Shown piece by piece: positions 47,760 to 58,204 of a DNA stretch of 64,000 bases; position 1 is the first letter of the stretch; every line of letters starts with the position of its first letter. The position numbers were made by a program, and so were the translations under genes. The stretch is from Iris pallida (taxonomy: Eukaryota; Streptophyta; Magnoliopsida; Asparagales; Iridaceae). The notes beneath the pieces are model-generated. The model was not told where the DNA came from and did no database searches. It saw nothing but the letters and a program-made list of their open reading frames with translations. The stretch lies in assembly GCA_029216955.1 (NCBI GenBank), contig JANAVB010002199.1, positions 11,059,952 through 11,123,951 on the forward strand. Reading direction: 5' to 3'.

Positions 47760-50700
47760 AAGTGCACTATCGTGTTATTAGGGCAGCAAAAGTAGTTGAC
47801 ACCACTCCGGGTGATACTCTTGTTGATCGCTCTGCTCTTGGTGCAGCTCGTACAAGATTCCGTGGTGGTCGTGGTGGCCGACATGGTGGCCGAAATGCTG
47901 GTTGAGATGGGGGACGTGGCAATGACGGTCGTGATGGAGGAAGACCGCACACTTGCTTTAACTGTGGTCAGCTTGGCCATTTCTACTGGCAATGCACTAA
48001 ATCACTTGCTGCTAATATCACAACTGATGCTCCTGATGATGGTGTCCGATCTGTTCAGATGGTATTGACTCTGGTGCGTCCTCTCACATGACTGGTGACG
48101 CAGGTATGATACATGATTATGTACCTGTCCGTCGTGTTTCTGGCATTATTGTTGCCAATAGAGGTTCTCTAACAGTCCGAGGACGTAGAAGTGCCAGTCT
48201 TTTTTTCGGATTGTCACTCAATTCTGTATTACTTACACCTGGAAACCCGTTCAGTTTAATTTCTATTAGTCAAATTACTCGTGAACTGTATTACTCGATA
48301 ACCTTTTTTTCCTGATGGTTGTGTTTTTCAGGACTTGAAAACTGGGAAGACTATCGGTAAGGGACATGTGGCTAGAGGCTTGTACCTGTTTGACGCACCT
48401 TCTTCTGTTGTCTGTGCCGGTATGAAACTCGATCCTTTCGAGTTACATTGTCAGTTAGGCCATCCATCAACCCAAGCTCTCCAGAAAATATACCCTTCTT
48501 TAGATATCCCTGCTTCTTTTCATTGTGAGCCATGTAGTTTAGTTAAGCATCACCGTGTTTCCTATCCGGTGAGTCAAAATAAAATTGCTTACGCTCCTTT
48601 CGAGTTGATGCATTTTGATGTATGGAAACCTTGTCCGATTGAATCAGTAATGGGTTTTAAGTACTTTGTTACTTTTGTTGATAATTACTCACGTGACACT
48701 TTTGTTTATCTGATGAAAAATTGTTCTGAATTGTTTAACATTTGGAACAATTTTTATGCCGAAATAAAAACACAATTTGGTATTCCAATCAAAAAAATTC
48801 AGATTGACAATGGCCGTGAGTATTTATCTCGTGATCTCGATAGTCATTTGGTCCGCAATGGCACCATCCACCAATCTTCTTGTGCGTACACACCACAACA
48901 AAATGGTGTCATCGAGCGCAAGAACCGTCATCTCTTGGAAACAACACGTACTCTTATGTTTCAAACACGTACTCCCAAGATATTTTGGTCGAATGTGATT
49001 CTTACTGCTTGTTATCTTAGTAACCGCATTCCATCGTCATTTTTCAATGATAGCACTCCCTTCTCTCGACTTTTTTCGGACAAGAGCCATTTTCTCTGCC
49101 TCTCAGAATCATTGGCTGCTTATGATATGTTCGGGATACCCGACCAACTATTTCAAAATTAGATCGTAAGGCAATACAACGTATTTTTCTTGGGTATCCT
49201 AAAGGTCAGAAAGGGTATCGGTGTTATTCCCCTGCCTTGAAGAGATATTTTTTCACTCGAAATGTTACCTTTGTAGAAACTGAATTTCCTCCACTCCCAC
49301 AATCAACGGATCCGGCTCCCCTAGTCTATCCAGAAGAAAATTTTTTGTTATTTCCTGATCAAACACAACAGTCCCCCGTACGAGTGCCCTCCCTTACCGA
49401 ACCAGTTTCTCAGGCCGATGGTCCGCATACACCGATTCAGTCAGTACCGACATCGCCCACATAATCCTCCTCCTCCGGTTCCACCAGCAGCTCCGGCTCC
49501 AATGAGTTACCTCCACCTGTTCTACCAGCAGCTCCACCGATTCCGCTAGCAGCTCCACTGGTTCCGCCTCCAGAACGTCATCGTCGTCTTTGTCGTGATC
49601 ACCCCTTGTATATTGACAGCTACAAAGGATTTACCAGTCACACTCAGTCTCCGATGGCTACTATTGATGGGATTCAGATTCCCAAGACCGCTGAGGAGGG
49701 TCTCAGACATCCTGGTTGGCGTGCTGCTATGAACGAGGAGATGAAAGCTCTCAGAAAAAATCACACTTGGGACTTGGTCAATCTATCTACTAGTAAACAG
49801 GTAGTAGATTGCAAATGGGTATTCACAATCAAGGTGAAACCAGATGGCTCTCTTGATCGCCTGAAGGCTCGTCTGGTGGCCAAAGGATACTCTCAAACCT
49901 ATGGTGAGGATTACGTCGAGACCTTCTCTCATGTTGCTAAAATGACGTATGTTCGTGTCCTCATGGCCTTGGCCGTTCGCTATGACTGACCGTTGCTTCA
50001 ACTGGATATCAAGAATGCTTTCCTCCACGGGGATCTTGATGAAGAGGTATATGTGATACAACCTTCCGGGTTCGTTGCAAGGAAGGGCAAGGTGTGTCAT
50101 CTGAGAAAGGCCCTCTATGGTCCGAAACAATCACCCCGTGCGTGGTTTGGTCGATTTACACATGTGGTTACTCAGTTTGGATTGTGTCAATCAAAAAAGG
50201 ATCATTCCATATTCTACCGACAGACATCAGCTGAAAGGATATTACTTGGTGTCTATGTTGATGACATTGTAATCACAGGAGACGACAGTCAGGGTATTGA
50301 AGGCCTCAAAAAAATTCTGGAAGAACAATTTCAAACCAAGGATATAGGATCATTGAACTATTTCTTGGGTATTGAGGTCACACGGAGTAAGCGAGACATT
50401 GTAATATCCAAGAAAAAGTATGTGCTGGACATACTAAATAATGCAGGCATGATACAAGTCAAGGGAGCGACCTCACCTATGAATCCAGGGGCAAAGTTAC
50501 TTCCAGACGAAAGGGCTCTGTTGACCAACCCAGAACAGTATCGTCGAATAGTTGAAAAACTCAACTACTTGGCAGTCATGACTCGTCCGAACATTTCTTT
50601 CGCAATAAGTGTTACAAGTAGATTTATGACTTCTCCAAAAATTTCATACTGGCAGGCAGTTCTCAGAATCCTGTGTTAACTAGTCAAGAATCCGGGAAAA

Positions 50701-51215
50701 GAAATTTGGATGGAGAATAATGAACACACTCGTATTGAGTGTTTTACTGATGCTAACTGGGGAGCAAGTCTGACAGATAGACGATCTACATCTGGCTACT
50801 CAGTATTTATTGGCAAAAATCTAGTGTCATGGAAGAGGAAGAAACAAAGTGTGATAGCACACTCAAGCTTAGAAGCAGAATATCGAGCTATTGCTCATGG
50901 CACACAGAGGTATTGTATATGAAGCATCTCTTACAAGAACTGGGAGAAGACGCAGGACCTCAAGCGGCAGATCTATGGTGTGATAACCAATCTGCTATTC
51001 ATATTGCCACCAATCCAGTATTTCATGAACGGACGAAGTATATTGAAATTAATATCCACTTTGTTCGTGATGAGTACACAAAGAAAGTGATAAAATTTCA
51101 ACATGTGAGGACCGGCGACCAGATAGATGATATCTTCACAAAACCTCTTTTGGGTCCTCGGATTCAATTTCTATGTAACAAGTTGGACATGATTGACATC
51201 TATGCTCCAGCTTGA
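47760..51215 (+). pseudogene. Ale-like gag remnant and pol, frame-broken
   Basis: The gag tail (47796-48010) keeps an intact zinc knuckle, CFNCGQLGHFYWQC. The protease motif ([11 protein letters not shown] near 48065-48100), GAG-pre-integrase ([18 protein letters not shown]) and integrase core ([31 protein letters not shown]) run 48065-49160. RT runs 49606-50679, with [18 protein letters not shown] and [12 protein letters not shown], and contains a TGA at about 49987 where the sister copy has Trp. RNase H runs 50710-51215 ([31 protein letters not shown]). Further stops or shifts lie near 48316, 49160, 49462, 50679 and 50895. Confidence 0.92.
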
Positions 51216-51222
51216 GGGAGGG

Positions 51223-51362
51223 TGTTAAGTGTTATATTAGAGTTATTAGTTAATGGACTTTAGTCCCACATTGCTTAAAATAATAGGAGAGGGGCTAGCC
51301 TCTCATATATATATGTAGTCTCTCATCATTAATAAGATCATCCTATTATTTCCATCTCTACA
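51223..51362 (+). repeat. 3' LTR of the plus-strand Ale-like element
   Basis: 140 bases, following the purine tract CTTGAGGGAGGG at 51211-51222. Confidence 0.93.
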
Positions 51363-51367
51363 GATAA

Positions 51368-51835
51368 CATCAATTATGCTTACAAGTTATAATTTATAAA
51401 CAAGTAGCTATTAGGTCAAGAAGGCCTCAGTGTTCCTATTCGACCAAACCTTTCAAATGAATCTAAGGTCACAATTATTTGGTCCTTGCTCCTACTCTCT
51501 TTTCCTGAATCTTCCTTTCTCTTAATTGCCATCCACTACCTCTTCCACAAACTACACAACCTTACATGGTGTTAAAGACAATAGTTGACCACTATTCATA
51601 TCAGCAGCTGGCTGTCTCTTTCCATATTTACTTTCTGATCTTTACGCTTACCCTCCCTACTTTCTCTTCTTATTTTCAACTTATCCGGTATCCTCCTCCC
51701 TTGTCATACATCATTCTTCCTGCTGTCTTTGTTACTTTTCTTCTTTCTCTTTCATCTTCATGAACTTTCTGCCATACATTTTGTAACAAAGAATTATAAT
51801 ATATGTATAGTAAATACATTGGTTTAACTCCTCAC
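51368..51835. other. probable GIP1-like 5' intron sequence
   Basis: T/C-rich plus strand with no convincing exon on either strand. Confidence 0.5.
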
Positions 51836-52132
51836 CAGTGTACTAAAAATCATTATGCCGATTTGGTACAGAGGAGGGGCGCCTATGCCCCGAACATGAA
51901 TCGGTAGTTTTTTTTTACTCCCTTGTGCTTATATAGTATTATATCCTAATGAACACAATACAACTAAACATCAAAATCTATAATAAAATTTTAAATTTTG
52001 AATGGACGAACGGGGCCGCTTAGGCGCCGAACAGGGCCGAGCAACCACATCAACCGCCGAACAAGAAGTTTTCGGTTCGGCCTAGGGCCACCTAGCGCTA
52101 GACAGCCGCCTAGGCCGATCTTTAGAACAATG
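51836..52132. mobile_element. hAT-type MITE with GCCTAGG subterminal repeats (copy 4, 297 bp)
   Basis: Inverted ends CAGTGTACTAAAAATC (left) and CATTGTTCTAAAGATC (reverse strand, right) match the family of 5809-6018. The flanking octamers are CTCCTCAC and CTTCTCAC. GCGCC and CGCCTAGG words occur near the ends. Confidence 0.82.
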
Positions 52133-53057
52133 CTTCTCACACATCATTCTTTTCTACCTTGTGGAGGATCAAGCAGATGAAGTCAAAGTCAACCTGAAGT
52201 CCTGAATTGTGTTGTGTGCATCCATACTAGAAGGAACATGCTTTTAAAGCGTAAGATCTAATACAAAAATAGCATTGCTCACACTATCAAAGCCCAAAAG
52301 CATCAACTAAGAACTCGTTTATTTCTTGAAAAAAAAAATGAAGACTATTTCGTGAGGACTGAATCCTTATTCTGGTCTTGGCTCCTCCATCCAGTATAGA
52401 GCAGATCTTTGCATGCATGTATGTCTCATTCAGCAGCTTGGCTCACCAACAGATCTATCCACTTAGTCGTTGGAGTATATAATATTTAACTACATCTTGA
52501 GGAAATCTCCTTTGCAATTGGGACTTTCTTCATCAATTAGTTTCTATTAATGAAACATCACGGAATTTGTTACCACCATTTCATCCAAAAAAAAATCATG
52601 CAGGTATGTTTGGATTGTGCTCTTGTCCACAAGAGCAATATTGCTATGTACTAGAGTTTCCTACCCGTCATAACTTCTATCTCCGCCCAAAAGCTCACAC
52701 ATATAGCTTCGATATTGCCAACCAACGCTACGAATACATTGAAATTAAAACAAAACTAAACACCTAAACACTCAAAAAAAAAAAAAAATGGTGTCATGTT
52801 TGAATCATGTCGGACAAGTATTGAACGTGATATATACGTATTGAACTGATGCCGTGTGTGTTACCATACAAATTAAACAATTCCCACAGTCGACTCAAAT
52901 AAAAGTTGCAATTAACAAGCAGTTCCCGATTCTAAAACTATCGGAATTCGAGATTAATCTACAATAGAACATCAAACGATAACAGTTTCGAATCGATGTC
53001 GATCCTTCCACACACACAAAAAATCGAACGGTTGACTGGAACAGCGCATAGCCTCAC
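52133..53057. other. probable GIP1-like first intron, no exon identified
   Basis: The missing N-terminal DUF1296 exon would be expected here. I searched by eye for its IKEI and MDPNET blocks on the minus strand and found none that is convincing. Confidence 0.5.
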
Positions 53058-53250
53058 CTCGATTCACAGTTTCCAAAGGAGTCCCGTCCCGATCCATGTC
53101 GAGAAATCAAGCCCTAGAGAGAGAGAAAGAGAGGAGAGATGAGAGAGGAGAGAGGAGAGAGAGAGAAAGGGAGGGGGGGTTTGGAAGCGAGGGTTTAGGG
53201 ATCGTTACGAAAGTGATAAAGAGGAAGTGGTTGGGGGAAGTAGGGCTCTA
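53058..53250 (-). promoter_or_regulatory. candidate 5' exon and CT-rich leader of the GIP1-like gene
   Basis: On the minus strand a CT-rich tract (complement of GAGAGAGAGAAAGAG at 53115-53165), preceded by CTCGCTTCC, runs into an ATG at 53097-53095. Thirteen codons (MDRDGTPLETVNR) and a GT donor, CGAG|GTGAGG, follow. Pyrimidine-rich leaders of this kind are typical of plant first exons. The position upstream of all placed exons and the strand fit the GIP1-like gene. Its protein start does not resemble the usual family start, so it may be a leader exon, or belong to another gene. Confidence 0.45.
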
Positions 53251-53363
53251 AACGGGTCGGGTTAAGCCGAGGCCCATGAAGCAGCAACAAATACCGACTA
53301 GACGTACACGTGGCAGCCGGAGTGATCATTAGCGACTGGATTTCCTCCTACATGACTGGGTGC

Positions 53364-53549
53364 TAGGGGTGAGCAAATATCGATCGATACCGAAAAATCG
53401 ACCGAATACCGGTTAAAAATATCCCAAAAAATCGAACCGAAATTATGTACCGATACCGAATTGCCGAACCGACTAAAATATGGTATAATGGTAGTGGTAG
53501 TGGTAGCGGTTTGAGTGTAATACCATACCGAAAATAACGAACCGAACCG

Positions 53550-53611
<62 letters not shown>

Positions 53612-54190
53612 TTTTTAGAATGTTGTTCGTGATTAATTTATACTACTAATTTGCATTTTTATCTTTGTTTTGGTCAGTTTCTTAGAACTTAGAATTGACT
53701 TTAGTGGACTTGAAGTTATGTTAAGAATGCTAAGAATTGAGTTTCTGATCTTTTGAGCTTATGTTTTTATGCTCGTAGAATTTTGAAGTGAATTTTGATT
53801 ACTTAAAATTATACTAAAAATTAAACTTAGTGACCGCATTTGATCTTTTAAGCTCATTTTTAGGTGTTTGCGATTTGCTACATATTGTTCTTATAATTTT
53901 GATTAATTGTTTGGTTGATAGAGGCTTGGCTTTAAAATTTAATGCTTCCAAAAAAGTAAAAAAAAAATATTCGTTAAGAGGTTCTAAAATATTAAGTGTG
54001 TTGATTGATCAAATGTTAATTGGTAAAATATCGATATCGAACAAAAATCGACCGAATACCGATTTAAACGAAACCGAAAAAAACCGATTCTAAATGGTAC
54101 GATATTGGTAATAATTTTTTAGATACCGATTTTAAAAACTACCGAAAAGTTTGACCAAATACCAACCGATTATACCGACGCTCACCCCTA
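53364..54190. mobile_element. hAT-type element with TAGGGGTGAGC ends (827 bp)
   Basis: Perfect 11-base inverted ends TAGGGGTGAGC are flanked by an exact 8-bp duplication CTGGGTGC (53356-53363 and 54191-54198). Subterminal regions repeat ACCGA / CCGAACCGA words. A (TA)n-(CA)n microsatellite lies inside. Frames within it, such as 53830-54093, are not recognisable. It lies just upstream of the candidate leader, so it could affect the gene's promoter. Confidence 0.92.
53552..53610. repeat. (TA)n-(CA)n microsatellite
   Basis: About 24 TA units followed by about five CA units inside the hAT element. Confidence 0.95.
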
Positions 54191-54198
54191 CTGGGTGC

Positions 54199-55135
54199 TA
54201 ATACTAATGGGTTCAGCTCCGACCCGCATATATCCGGTTTAGGGTCAGTGTTAAGGTCAGGATTTTAAGATTTAAAATGTCACTTCTTCCACCTTGCGAC
54301 GTCGTCGCATACTTCCATCGGGCCTTGCTGTCTTCGGGGACCTTGTCGACTTCCACCGCCAAATTTGGGAGTAACACTGCAACGTTGACGTCGGAAAAGA
54401 AAAGACGAAAGTGAAGGAGGAGGAGGAAGAGGTCAAGAACGCAATACCTACTGAGTTGTCAATGAGAATGATAAAAGTAAAAAGAAAGTGAAGGTTGAGA
54501 GGGAGCATGAATCATTAGAGTGGCAATGATGGGTAGAAGAAGAAGAAGAAGAAGAAGAAGAAGTGGAGGAGGAGGAAGCATTCGAGAGGAGCGGAGGAGG
54601 ACGTGTAAGTACCCTAATTTTTGGAAAAAAAAATTTATTTTATTTTATTTTATGTGATTTTTATTATTTAAATTATATTTTATATTTAATTATGGCTATA
54701 TAGGCACTTTGTCATAGCTTTAATTTTTGAAGCACAATAATTATCGATTTCTCGAAACAAGTTTCATATTCGTGTTTTAAACAAGTCCACCTTCATTTTG
54801 AATATCATATCCCACTCAAACATGTTCTCTTATACTATATTTTTTATTATAATTTTGGAGTCAAAATAGTCATTTTATCCTTCGCCGTAATTTTGATGTA
54901 TTTTTTAAATTCCGATTTGAGACCAAAATTCGATCCAAACCATTCGACCCAATATATAATTTTGACCTATTTTGAGCCTACTACACGCATGTCAATGGTG
55001 TCCCACTCAATTAAGTTCTCATGTGCTATTTATTTTTAAATGGCACACAAGACCTATTAAATAGCTTTTCAGAGTCAATTTAAATTCCATAAAGCCTATA
55101 GGCCTAGAACTAGTTCAATTAGCCTTGGTTGAGCC
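54199..55135. other. intergenic, with GAA/GGA simple repeats
   Basis: Contains (AGA)n at 54535-54563 and a GGA-rich run to 54600, then AT-rich sequence. The minus-strand frame 54272-54508 is low complexity. No gene is supported. Confidence 0.6.
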
Positions 55136-55309
55136 TGTCACGACCCGCACCCGGAGTAAGGGCACGAGTATGTGATAGCGTCCTAGCCTACGCCGCAGAA
55201 ACGGCGTAGAACGCTATCTAGGTCTACTATCTAACAACAATAATAATATAAAAACCTGTCGAGATGGTCAACTCCAAACGGAGGACAAGCAATGACAATA
55301 TAATATACT
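55136..55309. repeat. terminal fragment of a related LTR
   Basis: Starts TGTCACGACCCGCACCCGG and shares with 55310 onward the terminus and a CCTACGYCGCAG block, but diverges elsewhere. It is probably the broken end of another gypsy LTR into which, or beside which, the Tat element landed. Confidence 0.55.
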
Positions 55310-57843
55310 TGTCACGACCCGTACTCGCTTTTCGAGGTACGAGTGCGTGTCCAAGTCCAGCCTACGTCGCAGTGTCGACGGTAGTACGTTGTCTAGCCAT
55401 AATGCTCATATCACGTAAAATATCATTTTATTGCTCATTTATATTTATAAATCAATTATAAAAATTAACATGATTTATATTTAACAAAATACAATGTCTC
55501 ACAAAATTTTAATACAACAAATCTAAACTATCTATTAGAATCTATGTTTGGCCTCCAAGATGTCTCTAACTCCACCCGAAGAAACCCAAAGCAAGAGAGC
55601 AAGTCATTGTTTGCCATTAAAATTGTTTGATTGCAAATCTTAATACAAACAGAACAGTATTACAATATAGGACTTAGATGTAGTCCTAGGAGTACACTTT
55701 TGTTTAATCTGGGTCCTAAGTGCCAATGGAGTGAGTGGTAATGCGTTGACTCCGTTGACGGGCTAACGACGGTTATCGGTTCTCTGAAGGTGTAGATTGC
55801 TCTGGGTACTGGAGCTGGTTGAGAGGAGGAAGACGTTGAGTGTCTGTATAGGCCTCTCTGATGATCTCTGTCTGGATTGTTCGTATGTATGTCTCTCTGT
55901 GTGTGTGTGTATATAAGGAGGGGATGATTCCTCCATTTATAGCTGGGCAGGTTGGCTGCTCATGCGCGCATATGTAGGATGCGCCGGTGCGTGGGGACGC
56001 CACGTGGAGATTGCTGATGGAGGCGCATGGATGATGCGCCCTACTCGCGGGGTTGAATTCTTCATACTGCTGTTGTGAGCCGGCACGTAGCAAAGGAGAA
56101 GATCTTTCTGTTGCTGAGATCTTGGATGAGTTGAGTCAAAGGACACGTGTCGTCGACCCATGGCTCGGAGATCTCTGATTTGGTGGGGGATGATTTGGTG
56201 GGATGCGCCTTGGATTGGGCGCATGATGAGATTTTGGCTCGTGACCTTTAGGAGTCACGAGCCGTTCTGGGCGCATGGCTTTTGAGGCACATGCGAGCGA
56301 CTTTCCTTCTGTCTTTCGGGATCAGAGATCAGTCTGGGGCGCATGGCTTTTGAGGCGCATGCAATGCTTCAACTGGAGACTCTTCTTCTGTCTTTAGGGA
56401 TCAGTGAAGGGTCTGAGGCGCATGGCTTTCGAGGCGCATGCAGGTTTGGGCGCATGGCCGCGAAGGCGCATGCGGGTGGTCGAGTGGCCACGTGGCAGTA
56501 GCCGTCGGGATAGAGTCATGATGATGCTGACGTTGTGGACGCTTCGTCTTCTGCAAAAGCTGTCTGCCGTTCAGACTTGGGAAGGCGTGCTGCCAACTCT
56601 GTCAGTTCAGCATTTAATGTTGGTGACATTCGATGGACAGCTGAGTGGGCGCGTCGGTTGACGTTCCACTAGGCGTATGGGGGCACATCCCCTTTGATGC
56701 GCTCGGTATAGGGCACATCTGTGGGAGGCGCTTGGTGTTTGAAGGGGTGTGATGCGCTGTCCAGCCGGCGCATCCGACACGTCTTTAATGATGCGGCTGT
56801 TTTGCTTCTCGAGTGCTTTTAAATAGCCGTTTGGCTGAAGTCGAGGCGTCCGGTTCATCCATTTAATGTGAGTTTATTGCACGAAATTCGGAGAGCCATC
56901 CACTTGGCGCATGGGTTTGATCTGCCCAGCCTATAAATAGTGGCATGGAGAGAAGGTTGGCCTCTCATTCCCTCACGTCTTTCCAATATGAACTCAGGTT
57001 CTCGGGTGCATTCTGTTGACGAAGTGTTCCCGAGGGTGAAGATGAGACGCCTTGTCGTCGTTGATGCTCTTGAAGGTGACTGTTACATCCAAAAGACGGA
57101 GTCGAGGGCTTCTGAGGCAGGCGGAAGGTGCCTGTTGCATCCAAAGATAGGGATACTCGGGCCTCGTCTCCGTTGTTCCAGAATTGCCGTAGATCGGAAT
57201 GGCGGTGCTAGGCTCTCTCTTCCTTCAAAGTGGGTGCTGCCCACTCTGATTGTGTTGAAAGCTGCCTTTCGTCGTGATTTCGATCACGGTCTTCCTTGGT
57301 CTTTGGAGGCTCTTTCGAAGCCTCCCCTGGCCACAGCTTTACGGTGCTCTTCTCTTCCTTGGTTCCAGCCAGAGGGTTAAATACTTTATGTATCGAAGCA
57401 TTTATCAGGCGAGCCTGGTTGGAAGAGCGGCACATAACTGGGCTCTGCTCGGCCAGGTGAGCCTGGTTGGAAGAATAACTGGGCTGCTGAAGGGATGCAC
57501 ATAACTGAGCTGCTGAAGAGATGGCGGGATACGCCTGGTTGGAGGCGCATGACATCTGATGCGCCTAGCTGGCAGCGCATGGTGACTGGCAGCGCATGAT
57601 GACTGCTGCGCCTATCTGGAGGCGCATGGTGGCCGCTAGCTGTGGACTTAGGATCTTTCCTTTGTAGAAATTCTCCTTTGTACAACCTTTTCTAGACATG
57701 TAATAGACTTTTATATATAAATAAAAAGTCCTTCTTCAATTGTCTATGGTTATTGACTTTGCTGTGAAGTGTTCTGTGCGAGTTCTGGTGCATGTAGTGT
57801 CTGGCGCATGATTTTTCTGGTTGTGAAATTCCATGCTTCTACA
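55310..57843 (-). repeat. putative 3' LTR of the Tat-like element
   Basis: On the plus strand it runs TGTCACGACCC to GCTTCTACA, next to the reverse complement of a purine tract. It is loaded with GCGCATG / CATGCGCC words between about 55970 and 57640. No second copy lies in the window, so the ends rest on the TG..CA termini and the tract alone. Confidence 0.62.
56931..57725 (+). other. possible plus-strand unit inside the LTR: TATA box, ORF, AATAAA
   Basis: CTATAAATAG at 56931-56940 is followed by an open frame with ATG at 56989 (MNSGSRVHSVDEVFPRVKM) to a stop at 57380, then AATAAA at 57720-57725. The ORF is basic and resembles no family I know. This is antisense to the element as I orient it. 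It could instead be the LTR's own promoter and polyadenylation signal if the LTR belongs to a plus-strand element. Low confidence as a gene. Confidence 0.35.
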
Positions 57844-57858
57844 AGACCCCCTTCAAAG
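57844..57858 (-). other. polypurine tract of the Tat-like element
   Basis: The reverse strand reads CTTTGAAGGGGGTCT and abuts the LTR end TGTAGAAGC. Confidence 0.65.
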
Positions 57859-58100
57859 TTTTCAAAACTTTTGAATAAGTTTTGGAATACTTTGAATAAG
57901 AAGCATGGCGATCAGGGCGCATGACTGTTGGGGCGCATGCCTGTTCAGCCGCATGCTCTTCTCAATTAATGAATTTGATAATGCCTCGGTAACCGAAAAA
58001 GATTAATGATGATCTTTTGGTTTTATCTGCTGCTATCTTCACAAGACCCGAGGCGACGGCTGAGATCGCTCGTCATCGGTTCACGCGTACGACCACGGCC

Positions 58101-58108
58101 TATAAATA
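58101..58108 (+). promoter_or_regulatory. TATA box of the antisense plant-mobile-domain gene
   Basis: TATAAATA lies 97 bases before the ATG at 58205, with a GA-rich then CT-rich leader between, as in a plant RNA polymerase II promoter. A similar CCTATAAATAG occurs in the LTR at 56931. Confidence 0.65.
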
Positions 58109-58204
58109 GGTGAGAGGTGGAGAGAGAGAGAGTTCTTCTACTCTGTGCCTTTGCCTCCTTTAGAGTTCTTTTTTCAAAACCCTAACTTCTTCCTCTCTGT
58201 TAGA

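Larger units (their letters stand above)
47519..51362 (+). mobile_element. Ale-like Ty1/copia retrotransposon, plus strand, gag-deleted
   Basis: LTRs at 47519-47674 and 51223-51362 are flanked by the exact duplication GATAA (47514-47518 and 51363-51367). It is the same family as the minus-strand copy at 30904: LTR ends and proteins match closely. The leader jumps from AATCTACCGTCC into the last third of gag, so most of gag is deleted. Pol is nearly complete but has stops. It is a non-autonomous, fairly young copy. Confidence 0.93.

Noticed and set aside
52150..52225. Minus-strand MDAHNTIQDF as a possible DUF1296 exon (compare MDPNETTQKL)
   Set aside because: Only four of ten positions match, a stop lies seven codons upstream, and no splice pair gives the needed phase.
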